Origin: Siderastrea siderea
Taxonomy: Eukaryota; Cnidaria; Anthozoa; Scleractinia; Rhizangiidae
Assembly: GCA_964030785.1 (NCBI GenBank)
Contig: OZ034970.1
Location: forward strand, 16,799,911 to 16,863,910
DNA length: 64,000 nt
Direction of reading: 5' to 3'
Each line of letters opens with the position of its first letter. Position 1 is the stretch's first letter. The translations under genes were made by a program, and so were the position numbers. Positions 10,946 to 23,551 of this stretch are shown here, piece by piece. Under the pieces are notes generated by a model, which made no database searches, had not been told where the DNA came from, and saw only the letters and a program-made list of their open reading frames with translations.

Positions 10946-13044
10946 TTAAGAGCCAGTGTCTGTAAATATCGAAAACCCGGCGCCAGTTGTGAAATTTTCA
11001 ATTTCTTCATATTTTGCCTAAATAAACCCTTTAGTGAGTTATTTTCGAAAATGCAATTAAAAGTTCCTAAAGCGCTTTAGTTTTATCAAAATCGAGGAAA
11101 GTCTGAAAATGGCCATTTTGGTTTCCCGCCGCCATCAAAAAAGGGGTAAAATGGTGCATTTTCGTTTCGCTCGTACAGCTAAACGCGGTAATGTTTGCCA
11201 ATGTACTTTTAGCAAATCATAACACCATTCCTGCTCTTTCCAAAATTGTAGTTTATTTGGGAAAAGCTTTTAAATTTCATATCTTTCTAGCTGTTTTATC
11301 TACCCCGCTCTAAGCGCTTCAGCGGATATGCAAATTTTAGCTAATTTCTAAACCATAGAAAGCCCACTGGTACATTGAATTTCAAGCCGAAACTACGATG
11401 GTTGTTAAGCTTATACTTCATATTATGGTGTGTGAAAATTTCTTCCGCGGCCCGACAAAAGTGTCCCGTTGAGAGACGGAAACGATGAGTCAATTTTGGC
11501 AACGCGACCAATTTGTACTACAAACAGACAACACGAAAAATACACCCAACATCAATCAAAAATCAGCTCAGAAAACCTTCTACAGTTCAATATCAGACAT
11601 CAGACACATTGTAACTTAAAATACCTTTTATTTTGATGAACTAAACATCCTACCTTTGGGTATTCGTCGTAAAATAGATGCTAAAAGAAGAAGCTTTGAT
11701 TCTAGCTTTCGTTATCCGACACCGAATAAATTACATCTCAACCACAGGTCGAAAAGTCAATGCAATCATCTGTTCGTCACACAAGGGTCGTATTTGAGTA
11801 TTTCCCTCCTTGTACTGCAAAACAACATTTTTTTTCGCATGGAAATTAACTTATTATCTTGAAAAGTTAACATTCCTGGTACTTTAAGCGTTCTTAAAAA
11901 CAAACATCTGTTTCCGCTCGCTTACATTTCCGTGACAAGAATTCGCTTTCTGCTAAAGCGGCAAACTGTATCGAAAAGATCAAATGCAGTTTTCAATAGA
12001 TTAAAACTGCTCATCGTAGGGAATTTATTGCAGAATTTGCGTTGACTAGTTACTGACAGCGAGGAGGACTTAAAGTCCTAAAAATAAAACAGTGACAGAC
12101 TAGTGAAAGCCATTCATTTGAAATTAATTTCCAGGCAGTCTGTCCAACTGAACCCTTGTTCTGAGAAAACATAACAAAGTCTAACATGGTTAAACTTACC
12201 AATGTGGTTGAAGGATGATTAACTTGACTGTTAGTATTCTGGTAAAATAATAGGAATGTCTTTCTTGCCTAGCTAGTACTAAACGTTTTAAGACGGCCAT
12301 GTCAAAGAGCCTGTCGTGACAAAATTTGTTTTAGCGTGATTGGGGATTGGGGCGAACGCCGGGGAGTGGGTGGGGTTAAGGGGAGGGTAGGGCCTTCGGG
12401 GAGAAAAATATGCAGGTGTTACAGTACTAAAGGCTACATTACTGAAATGATATGAATAAAGAAAGTTACAAGGCACATTGATATTTTTGTCTGTATTCCT
12501 GTTGTTATTTTTATAATAACGTTAATCGACAATGATCCCTTAACCAGTGATATAAGCAAAATTTATATTTTAAAAAATCTATTTGTATACATATACTCTG
12601 CCAGACTAATTGTTTTACTGTAACCTGAATCGAAAGTAAGAAATAATTTGTATAAAATCATTTCTCTTTCGTAAAACCCTTCCTGTTGCGGTAATATTTG
12701 TTTTTCGGCCCACGGCATGAGCTTTACAAATCAATCTTACAGTGTTATTGTGTGGTCTTGTTAAATTTACTCCGCAGAGCAACTACAACAATCTACTAAT
12801 TCTTAAAGAAGAGAAATGTAGGGTACATTCCTCCGTACTGGCGGGGTTGGTGCTTGAAGTTCCAAGGCAACCCCACCGTTAACTTTTATATTTCCTTGCT
12901 TTTAACTAAGGCACACAGATCGTACTGATCGAGAACAATAGGGTGGGTGGTGTGAGGGAAGGTGTCTCTGGCTGTAGAGAAGTTAACTTGCTCTTTTACC
13001 GCGATCACATCTTGCTCCGTCACCTGCACTTCTTGCTGACAACC

Positions 13045-13509
13045 TTACGCTAACAAACGAGAGAAGAAGGATAAAATTTGCTGGGCCGATAGAATTTCTG
13101 TTACGGCAAACTTCTCACCATTTGGACCGCGAGCTCGACGCATTTCTTTGGCGCAACATCGGGGTCTACTTTCTTCCCGGTGCCAGTTAATACTTCTGCG
13201 CGTCCCTAAATCTTTCAGCCTCAGGCTCGGTCGTCCTTGTAGCCTTGGTCGTTGTCGGCTGACAGATACGAGGCTGGGACTTGTAACGAAGGTACAAGGC
13301 CTGTACCTTCCTGAAGGTGAGAGGCGTACTCCTGTTTTGCAAGGTCTAAGATGCAACTGATACTTTTCAGGGGACAGCTCACAGGCTTCCAGGGAAAGGT
13401 GCCGTTCAATAGTAGAGTCGTTGGAACACACGTACACAGCCCTCTTGTGGACAAGAGAACAAATATCCAGTACTGGGCAAAGCAGGAGCCCTACGAACTT
13501 GAGGAACAT
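13045..13509 (-). pseudogene. degraded element protein, left half
   Basis: A minus-strand open frame whose last part reads KEMRRARGPNGEKF, then SAQQILSFFSRL. This matches a conserved C-terminal module that I recognise from repetitive predicted proteins of corals, function unknown. The upstream coherent reading shifts into the frame at 13221-13454 (a stretch with LDLAKQEYASHLQEG), so the gene is frame-broken. Past its stop the homology to the right-half copy continues. Confidence 0.4.
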
Positions 13510-14059
13510 CGGTTGTTTCTGTGCTGGATTGCCTAGGCTGCCTGACCGTGGATATCGTTTTAAAATGACCGTTTGAAAAAGGAGCGGAGAACCAACTTTA
13601 GTTTACATCTGAGAAAAAATAACAACTTTGGATTAAATTACTGTACCAATGGTAAAGAATAAGTAATTTAAATAACAGAGTGCGAAAAATTGAAATGTCA
13701 TTGGAGTGCCATCCAAGGCCCCTTCCCTTGTACACCCTAGGGTAAAACGTTGCTTGACTTTGAATTTATAAAGACGTTTCTGTATGAAATTTCATCTCAA
13801 AATTCGTTTTCTCGTAAATAAAACAGTTATAGAGCCCTTTAATACCAACATACTACCTTTCTAAAATCATAAAATAACAAACGTAAAGCGACTGACCTGT
13901 ATTTTTGTCCACCACAAAACGCTTTCCTGAATCAATGCCATACGCTCGCCATACCACATTTAGTTCCCCATCGCCAAACTCGAAATTGTGCAATTGTTTA
14001 TTCCAAGGAATAATAAATTCAAAGTCAGGCAACGTTTTACCTACGTCTTACCTAAAAGC

Positions 14060-14360
14060 GAAGTTTGACATCCGTCAAGACACCGGGAAGAAACTAGACC
14101 CCGATGTTGTCGCCAAAGGCATGCGTCGAGCTCTAGGGCCCAAATGGTGAGAGGTTGTTTGCCCAGCAAATTTCATCCTTCTTCTCTCGTTTGGCAGCGA
14201 AACCGTGTCAGCAAAGGGTGCAGGAGACGGAGCAAGATGTGCTTGCCGTAGAAGAGCAAGTGAAATTCTCTACAGCCAGAGACACCGTGCTTTTCTCCCC
14301 TCATATCACCCACCCTCTTGTTGTCGATCAGTACGATCTGTTTGCCTTAGTTTAAAGCAG
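14060..14360 (+). pseudogene. degraded element protein, right half
   Basis: The plus-strand counterpart of the left-half copy: TGKKLDPDVVAKGMRRA, then QQISSFFSRLAAKP, then a DQYDLFALV-like end before TAA at about 14353. A TGA at about 14148 and a frame change split it. Its presence in both halves shows the element is two outward-facing half copies. Confidence 0.4.
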
Positions 14361-16566
14361 GAAATCAGGGGAAAATAGGGGGGGCAGAGAGGGACACTGT
14401 CAGTCTAGGCTTCGTTTGCATCTCCCTTCAAAATATTGTTTGTAATGGCGGACCAAGTGGTGTTACGTTTTGTCGATGAAAACGACTTCGAAAAACAAGG
14501 GAAATGGTATTTATGCGGATGTTTCGGGAAACAGACCCGTTGAAACGCCAGTCTATAAATAACTTTTGTGGAATTGACGTATCCCAACCACCGCCCTCAG
14601 TTTCCTTATTTTCTCTTGAGGAAGTATAAAAGTTAAAGGTGGGGTTGCCTTGGAACTTCAAGCACCAACCCCGCCAGTACGGAGGAATGTACCCTACATT
14701 TCTCTTCTTCAAGAATTAGTGGATTGTAGTTGCTCTGTGGAGTAAATTTAACAAGACCACACAATAACACTGCAAGATTGGTTTGTAAAGCGCATGCCGT
14801 GGGCCGAAAAACAAATATTACCGCAACAGGAAGGGCTTTACGAAAGAGAAATGATTTTATACAAATTATTTCTTACTTTCGATTCAGGTTACAGTAAAAC
14901 AATTAGTCTGGCAGAGTATATGTTTACAAATAGATTTTTTAAAATATAAATTTTGCTTATATCACTGGTTAAGGGATCATTGTCGATTAACGTTATTATA
15001 AAAATAACAACGGGAATACAGACAAAAATATCAATGTGCCTTGTAACTTTCTTTATTCATATCATTTCAGTAATGTAGCCTTTAGTGTAACACCTGCATA
15101 TTTTTCTTCCCGAAGGCCCTACCCTCCCCTTACCCCCACCCACTCCCCGGCGTTCGCCCCAATCCCCAATCACGCTAAAACAAATTTTGTCACGACAGGC
15201 TCTTTGACATGGCCGTCTTAAAACGTTTAGTACTAGCTAGGCAAGAAAGACATTCCTATTATTTTACCAGAATACTAACAGTCAAGTTAATCATCCTTCA
15301 ACCACATTGGTAAGTTTAACCATGTTAGACTTTGTTGTGTTTTCTCAGAACAAGGGTATTTCAGTTGGACAGACTGCCTGGAAATTAATTTCAAATGACT
15401 GGCTTTCACTAGTCTGTCACTGTTTTATTTTTAGGACTTTAAGTCCTCCTCGCTGCCAGTAACTAGTCAACGCAAATTCTGCAATAAATTCCCTACGATG
15501 AGCAGTTTTAATCTATTGAAAACTGCATTTGATCTTTTCGATACAGTTTGCCGCTTTAGCAGAAAGCGAATTCTTGTCACGGAAATGTAAGCGAGTGGAA
15601 ACAGATGTTTGTTTTTAAGAACGCTTAAAGTACCAGGAATGTTAATTTTTCAAGATAGTAAGCTAATTTCCTTGCTATAAAATATGTTGTTTTGCAGTAC
15701 AAGGAGGAAAATACTCAAATACGACCCTTGTGTGACGAACAGACGATTGCATTGACTTTTCGACCTGTGGTTGAGATGTAATTTATTCGGTGTCGGATAA
15801 CGAAAGCTAGAATCAAAGCTTCTTCTTTTAGCATCTATTTTACGACGAATACCCAAAGGTAGGATGTTTTTTCATCAAAATAAAAAGTATTTTAAGTTAC
15901 AATGTGTCTGATGTCTGATATTGAACTGTAGAAGGTTTTCTGAGCTGATTTTTGATTGATGTTGGGTTTATTTATAGTGACGTCTGTTTGTAGTACAAAT
16001 TGGTCGCGTTGCCAAAATTGACTCATCGTTTCCGTCTCTCAACGGGACACTTTTGTCGGGCCGCGGAAGAAATTTTCACACAGCATAATATGAAGTATAA
16101 GCTTAGCAACCATCGTAGTTTCGGCTTGAAATTCAATGTACCAGTGGGCTTTCTATGGTTTAGAATTTAGCTAAAATTTGCTTATCCGCTGAAGCGCTTA
16201 GAGCGGGGTAGATAAAACAGCTAGAAAGATACAAAATTTAAAAGCTTTACCCAAATAAACTACAATTTTGGAAAGAGCAGGTATGGTGTTATGATTTGCT
16301 AAAAGTACATTGGTAAACATTACCGCGTTTAGCTGTACGAGCGAAACGAAAATGCACCATTTTACCCTTTTTTTGATGGCGGGGGGGAAGCCAAAATGGC
16401 CATTTTCAGACTTTCCTCGATTTTGATAAAACTAAAGCGCTTTAGGAACTTTTAATTGCATTTTCGAAAATAACTCACTAAAGGGTTTATTTAGGCAAAA
16501 TATGAAGAAATTGAAAATTTCACAACTGGCGCCGGGTTTTCGATATTTACAGACACTGACTCTTAA

Positions 16567-18222
16567 ATACTATTCTGTGGTACTCAGGTTTAATATTCTC
16601 TACAAGGTGCAGGATGTCACTTTATATTGACTCACTTTAAGAGCCACTGAACACTGCTATCCTGTGATACTGTTTATCGTGCTGTAGATGATGGTTCTAA
16701 TTTTGGTGTCTGCCAGATGAAATCTAAGTGTGGCCTTTCAAATGAAAGCTAGTAAGCAGTACGTTCTTGCACTGCTGCCTGTTTTCAGCATTTATGCAGT
16801 CTAAATTTAACCTTGTCCTTTATTGCATTTAATATGATATTCAAGTGCCTTGTAATTACCTACTTGTCTCACTGTGCCTAATATTTTTTCTGGCCTAGTG
16901 TTTCCATAGTATCAGACATTGTCTTATTTACTTTTAGCAAACCAACAACATACAGTGTAATTTTGTTTGTATAAGAAAACTGGATTACAGATTTTCGACA
17001 AATTTTGTGTACTTTAAAAAGAGGGAAAAATCTAATAAGATATAAAAACAACGGTAGCAGCCCATCAAAGGTGATCATAAATAGCAGGTTGAGAACGGGT
17101 ACCATTTTAGAAGGTGTGGTAGCGTACATTATAAAGTTACAAGACAACTGAAAGTCAGTAGAAAAAATTTCTAGTTGTCTCTGTTTTGGAAAAAAGGTAA
17201 GAAAAATGTTAAAGCTTGGTCATGGCTTCAAAGCTCGTTTTCTAGGGCGTGTTGGTATCGCAGTTAATCCCTTTCACTAGACATATGCAAGCTTTTAACG
17301 GTTTTAGTCTGTGGATGAAACATTTTGGGAAAGCTGATTATTGTTATTATTGTGGTCTCTCAGAACATTCCTAAAAATGTACATTCAGTTCTTAGATCGG
17401 GTTTAAAGGGTTTCAACTTGTTCGTGCTAAATGACTTTGATGTTCAACAAACTAGTTGATGAAGGGGGATGGTGAAGGTCGCAACTGAACGGTACAAATA
17501 AACCTTTGAATCAGCTGTAACCCAGTTTTTTGTTGCTAAAACTTATGGGATTAAATCCCTTTAAACAGCGCGGTATAACAGGACTATTGAACATTTTTTC
17601 TTAATTTCTAGGCTAACAACTGTTCACCAAAAATATACAATAAATTTTTGTCAGTGAAACCGTTGACCAGCATAAAGTCGCTAGTTGGTTTAGGCACTGG
17701 CATAATTAATTTTAAAGATGTTTTTAGAAATGCATTTAGTTTGTACTAAATCACCTGATATTCTATTTGAATATTGCAGAATCGCTTAATTAAAGGGCCT
17801 CGACCGATTGAAAACAACATTTGGACGTCTTGAAACAATTTAACCGCATTGAGACGTAGGGCAAAGAACAAACAACGGCAGTGTTTACTGAAGGTTACTA
17901 GTACCCTTGATTTGAGTGTAACGTTCACACTTGCAGATTTCTTCCTCTAACGAAGAGAGAAATACATAAAGTTTGGATTAAACTGAGCTACTGTGGTTTT
18001 TATCTCCTCTGCCGTCTATTACTAATATAAAGTAAAGTTGAAAACACATATGTCCAGACACATAATATTTATCTAGAATACTCAAGAATTACGTGAAGTA
18101 CATGAAAATCACTCAACCTACGCCTGGTGCTTTCAACACCTTGACTCGTTTTCTCAAGTACACCTCGCATTTCGAGGTGGATTGATGTGGCTTCAGCTTT
18201 CTGATGTATTTTGTTATTTCAG
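16567..18222. other. intergenic, upstream of CA2
   Basis: Contains degenerate short repeats around CTGTACAAGGTG / GCTGTAGATGATGG at 16590-16760 that recur in the CA2 intron at 19080-19600, probably an old SINE-like family. The CA2 promoter and a 5' UTR exon should lie here, because the ATG exon is preceded by an acceptor, but neither was located. Confidence 0.4.
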
Positions 18223-18858
18223 ACTTGCGATGATTCCATGTATCTTGCTATTTTTCTCCATAATTAACGTGGCCTTGTCAGCTTCAACTTCGGGTAAGAT
18301 GAAAACTTTAGTCGCTACGACAAATCTAAGCTTGTTCTATGGTTAAAATCTTGAAGTGTGAACCACGCAAATGAAAGTGTTGAGCAGTACTTTCCTGTGG
18401 TTATCCTTAACACGCTTTGAAAATTGGGTCTAGGGTCTAAGACTGCGTAAATAATCCTAAAGTTTGGCTTTTTGAATTACATACTTTCCTGTTTCTGTAA
18501 TACGTACTGCATTTTTCTGAGTTTTGAACTCGGTCATTTCTTGATATTCACAGCAGGTTAACTTTGTTTCTGGCTAAGTTGTGAATATAAGAAAAATATG
18601 TTAAATTTGTACCAATTGATGACGTCACAAGTGCACGATTTTAGCATGTTTGAGATCGCTGAGTTCAAAGTTCAAGTCCTTGTCTCGAAAAGTTTTTCAG
18701 AGATGATATTAGGAATTTATGAAGAACAAAGCTCAAAATTAATTTAGTTATTAATGAATCCTGGAAAATATTATTATATAAATTATATCATTAATTTTTA
18801 GTTTTCCATTGATGTTTTTCGGAGCCAGCATTGGGATACGGCGATACTTCAACGTTAG

Positions 18859-19711
18859 GTAAGATATATGAATTTGAAATGCTTATAAAAATTGAAAAAT
18901 GAAAATGGACAAGCAATCTGCCCCCAGAGAAAGAAAAAGTATTGCTATCAATTTGCTACAGCATGCAATATTTTCAAATTCCACGAGAACAATTACTGCA
19001 GGTCTGCCATTAGGAGCTGCTGGGATTAAACAATCCACCAGACAGATTGATGACCACACTTGCTAAACACAGCTGTTTTTGTATTCAGCTAATTTTTCGT
19101 CTTCATCTCTTAGAGCACCCTCAGTCGTGTAACTGCAGTTGTAATCTTGATTCCGTGAATGAAAAAGTGTGACAGTTGGAAGACATTTAACTGACGGTGG
19201 TTTCCTGTGGTGCGTTCTATAATAGTATGCTGTACAAGGTGGCTGGACTAGCCTCAAAAGTCCGTGACAGAAATGCTGAAGTGTGACAGCTGTCAAGCTG
19301 CAGTACTTTCCTTTGTGTCTTTATTATGTTGTACAATGTGGCTCTAACTTTTGAGTCTGTGTATAAAAGAAATAAGAGTGAACATTTATATGCAATCTAT
19401 CGTGCAGTTTAATTTACTGTGCTGGTGTCAGTTATGCTAGACAAGGGCAAACATGACTTTAAGTCTGGAAATAAAATCCATAATTATGACCATTAAAATG
19501 AAACCTACTAAGCAGACTTCCCCTGTGTGTTGTTGTTTATTGTATGCTGTACAGGATGGTTCTAGTGTGATTATGTCAACGACTGCATTTGTGCAGTATT
19601 TTCCGTGGAGTTTTTCGTTCTTTAATTGTCCACAAGGAAATTCCGTCAAATCAATCCTGCGCTGAAATTTATTAACATGAAAAAGGAGTAAGGCACTTTT
19701 TTTTTTTGAAG
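18859..19711 (+). other. CA2 intron with degenerate repeats
   Basis: Several diverged copies of a motif near ATGCTGTACAAGGTGGCT with GCAGTACTTTCC-type sequence occur at about 19210-19600. The acceptor follows an 11-base T run. No exon recognised. Confidence 0.5.
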
Positions 19712-20046
19712 CGTATGGCCCTTCTAACTGGATCAAAGTGGCTCCCCAGTGCGCTGGTATTGCCCAGTCACCAATCGATATTGATGAATACCCGTTAAAA
19801 AGTGACAATTGGAGTGATAATTTGGAAATAAATTTCGATAAAGAAGATGACTTAGTGACTGGTGTACTTATTAACAATGGCCATGCTCCAACCTTGCAAG
19901 TTGACAAGACAGGTGGATCAGCGACCCTAACAGGGGGTGCTGTTGTGGATATTGTCTAAGTACTGGAACAGTTACATTTCCACTTTGGATGTGCGTCCAA
20001 CATAGGATCTGAACATACTTTTCATGGACAATCTTATCCTGTAGAG

Positions 20047-20686
20047 GTATTGATATATACTTTTGTTGTTGCGATAAGCTATCGTAGAGATGAGGTACAT
20101 ATTATGGGTTGCGACGCTGTTGGGGGCCTATGACGTCCTCCAAGATGACTGCCATATTGTATTTTACCCAAAATTAGAAACTGTCAAAAAACGGCAGAAA
20201 TTGAAAATTTTTCATGCCAGACAAGTAAATATGACATAATTAAACACTTTGCTGCTTTTTAGCAACAATTTGCGCTTTTCCACCCCAAAAAATGAAAAGC
20301 AAACATTTTTCACCCAAAATGGCTTGACCGCCTGCTACTTATGACGTCATATCTCGTAACCACAGCAACCACTTCACACCAAGCGTATGTTAAAATGTGT
20401 CTAAGGAAAATGCGTACTGTTACTGGCAGGTGTTGATGAAAAAATCGTCTTGGAAGAATTCAAGAAAAACCCCTCCCACTGTACATCCGAGCGCTAAATG
20501 TGTTTATAACAATGGAAATTGTTTTTTTAACTTTTGGAAACGACTGGAATTACTTTTTAAGATTTCCGTTAACCGTAACGGAAAGAAGTTAAGTTAACCG
20601 TTAGTCATAAAAAAGCCAAAAATTTCACCTTTAACCGTCAAAGCCACCACCCCACTGAGACCCTCATTTTTCATTCATCTTTCCAG
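20047..20686 (+). other. CA2 intron
   Basis: Contains a stretch with ATGACGTC palindromes (about 20130 and 20341), a common feature of dispersed repeats. No coding features. Confidence 0.5.
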
Positions 20687-21146
20687 GTACATTTTGTGTT
20701 TTATAACATCAACTACACGAATTTTGTTAACGCTATTGATACGCCCGATGGACTGGCAGTAGTGGGAGCCTTTTTTGAGGTAAGTGATACCACTACATGC
20801 ATACTTTAGGCATTCATGTGTAAAGGAGACTATTTCATAACAGCGGACTGAATTGTAAGTAAGTCTTTTCATTCAGCGTTGGTTCATGTAGAAAGGGGCG
20901 CCTGATGGACAATCGTAACGGTGGTAAATTTTGTCTTTCAGGTTGGTCTCAAGGGCAATGAAATTTTGGAAAAGCTAGAAAGCAAGCTAGAGATGATAAT
21001 TGAAGAAGGTACATTGGCGTTAAATTTATGACATTTTGAAAATTATCAAAGGAAGTTGCTTATCACCTTTGTCCCTTAAAACAACAGAAACAAAGGTAAT
21101 CGGGGGAGAAACAGATGGCATTTACGTTAAAAACCTGGTACCTGCC

Positions 21147-22955
21147 TTAAGGTGACTCGATCGAAATAAATGACGCGCTCTATGCCTCCCTAAAAACTCT
21201 AATATCATCGTCATTTCTCACTCGATTGCCTTGAAACCTTCGCATTTTACACACAATTTATCGAGGAATATCACGTATGTCAACACGTAGATTTACTCTT
21301 CGTTAATTTTGCGTGATTTTGCTTTGATTGAACACTACTTTTTTGATAAAATTGCAATTCTAACAAAACTGAGGGCTGCGATTTGGTTTAAACTTCTAGA
21401 ATCAGCTTATAATAACATCTTACCTTGACTCTTCAAGTTTCCGCAAAATCGTAGGAACAGAAATCCCGGCACAATTTGAACGCCAAAATAACAATCCTAG
21501 ACGGACTTCAAAGTTTGGACCGCTCCAGCGCTTTCCAAATTTGACTGAAAAGAGTAATAATTCCAGATAAAGGAAGCTCAATGTATCGTTATAGTTAGTT
21601 CCAAACCGCATTTGGCTTTCCGCAACCATGAAAAAGTTTTGGCGACTATTATAAACTCACTTTTTGCACCAAAATATAACGAAGTCGCCAAATTCACGTT
21701 TTTCTGAATTATATGAAAACTAACCGGACGAATTGAATAAGACTACCAGAAAATGCAACTGAATCTTTTACACATACTTTGCGCTATCGAAACTCTGTTC
21801 TGTATAGGGCTTTGTTGTTATCTGAATTCCACAGTAGCGCTATGCAAATTTCCTTGTAATTGATGAGAATTTGAGGAATTTACACATTGGCTAGGGGGGA
21901 AGGGAGGTGCATTGCCGATGTTTGGTCGTACACGCTTTGGTGGTTTTACGTGTCTATAATGTCATGTCAGGTGAAGGTTAAATCGTCATTTTGAGACATG
22001 CAAAAAAGTGTGTCGGCTGATATCAGCATAGGATTTCATAGGATAATAATTGTTCCTTTAATTTTTATTAGCATGATATAAAAAATAAAAGAACAGATAC
22101 GTAAAGCCACCAAAGCGTGTAGCGACCAAATACCATCAATGCAGCCCCCTAGCCAATGTGTAAATTCTTCACATTCTCATCAAATGCAATGAAATTTGCA
22201 TAGCGCTATTGTGGAATTCAGATAACAACAAAGCCCTATACAGAACAGAGTTTCGACAGTGCATCACTTTCAAAAAATATATTGTCCAAACCAAGACCGC
22301 CCCAGCAAAGTAAAATAGCGCAAATTATGTGTAAAAGATTCAGTTTCATTTTCTGGTAGTTTTATTCAATTCGTCCGGTTAGTTTTCATATAATTCAGAA
22401 AAACGTGAATTTGGCGACTTCGTTATATTTTGGTGCAGAAAGTGAGTTTATAATAGCCGCCCAAACTTTTTCATGGTTGCGGATAGCCAAATGCGGTTTG
22501 GAACTAACTATAACGATACATTGAACTTCCTTTATCTGGAGTTATTAAGCTTTTCAGTCAAATTTGGAAAGCGCTGGAGTGGTCCAAACTTTAAAGTCCG
22601 TCTGGGGTTGTTATTTTGACGTTCAAATTGTGCCGGGATTTCTGTTCCTACGATTTTGCCGAAACTTAAAGAGTCAAGGTAAGATGTTATTATAAGCTGA
22701 TTCTAGAAGTTTAAGCCAAATCGTAGCGCTAAGTTTTGTTAGAATGGCAATTTTATCAAAAAAGTAGTGTTCAATCAAAGCAAAGTCACGCAAAATTAAC
22801 GAAGAGTACATCCACGTGTTGATATACGTATTATTCCTCGATAAATTGTGTGTAAAATGCGAAGGTTTCAAGGCAATCGAGTGAGAAATGACGATAATAT
22901 TAGAGTTTTTAGAGAGGCATAGAGCGCGTCATTTATTTCGATCGAGTCACCTTAA
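21147..22955. mobile_element. 1.8-kb foldback element inserted in CA2 exon 6
   Basis: The element at 21151-22951 (1801 bp) is flanked by TTAA on both sides (21147-21150, 22952-22955). Its ends are perfect inverted repeats beginning GGTGACTCGATCGAAATAAA. The arms, about 0.8 kb each, pair along nearly their full length. The spacer is about 0.15 kb (around 21960-22105), and the right arm has about 65 extra bases near 22262-22325. No coding frame is convincing, so it is non-autonomous. Removing the element plus one TTAA joins GCC-TTA to AAC-AAT in the CA2 frame, which proves insertion into coding sequence. The termini differ from those of the 5.6-kb palindrome, so it is another family. Confidence 0.9.
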
Positions 22956-23551
22956 ACAATAGATCGCCATACTATACCTACCAAGGCTCCCTTACCACCC
23001 CTCCCTGCTTTCAATCAGTACGATGGATTTTACTACAAGAGGCAGCTCCAATTAACTCTGCCCAGGTCAGTCATTAATCTTATCTTGGCGAGCTTTCGAT
23101 GACTTGGCGCCCATGGGCTTGGTTGTATAAAAGACATGTAATTTAAATTGAGGTTTTTTTTCCCGCAGTTCCCTTGGTATCAAAGCTTTTTTGCGCGCTT
23201 TCGTTGAGCGGTTAGTATAAAGCTGACTCAGGAATGTAACTGGCAGAATTCAAAACAAATAGAGTGCCAGAAAATCCACTGATACCCCAAAACGCGCGTT
23301 GCATAGAAGCCCACCTGCACGAGTTCCGGGCCGGGCTACATTTACTAATTATAAACACTCGCACGTAAATGAGGGTCGTTTAAACTACTTGTGTGAAAGA
23401 AATATGGGAACCATGTGGGACGGAATACAGAGAAACGACATTCTATTACCGTTAGTTACTTACATTTCCTTGTTGGTTGCCCCCCGCATTATATCTAACA
23501 AACTTCTTTATTAACATTTCAGCTGATTGCGTTCAATCGACTCAAAGTAAG

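Larger units (their letters stand above)
10946..16566. mobile_element. 5.6-kb palindromic TTAA element (head-to-head)
   Basis: The element at 10950-16562 is flanked by TTAA (10946-10949, 16563-16566). The termini read GAGCCAGTGTCTGTAAATATCG and its near-perfect complement. The outer arms, about 10950-12894 and 14622-16562, are nearly identical in inverted orientation. Pairing resumes inside, 12894-13185 against 14080-14360, at visibly lower identity. The right half has about 260 extra bases (14361-14621). About 0.9 kb in the centre is unpaired. Both inner segments carry a related degraded protein end (GKKxDPDV..KxMRRA..GP, AQQI.SFFSRL, VLDQYDL-like), coded outward on the minus strand at the left and on the plus strand at the right. 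TTAA flanks suggest piggyBac-type mobilisation, but no transposase core was found. Confidence 0.8.

Noticed and set aside
12288..12476. 62-codon minus frame and its mirror at 15036-15221; likewise 11656-11862 and 15650-15856
   Set aside because: Equal frames in opposite arms of the palindrome; the match comes from DNA identity, with no sign of coding constraint.
14404..14712. Minus-strand frames over the right arm of the palindrome
   Set aside because: They cross the arm boundary and the right-half-specific 260-bp segment; no motif and no splice support.
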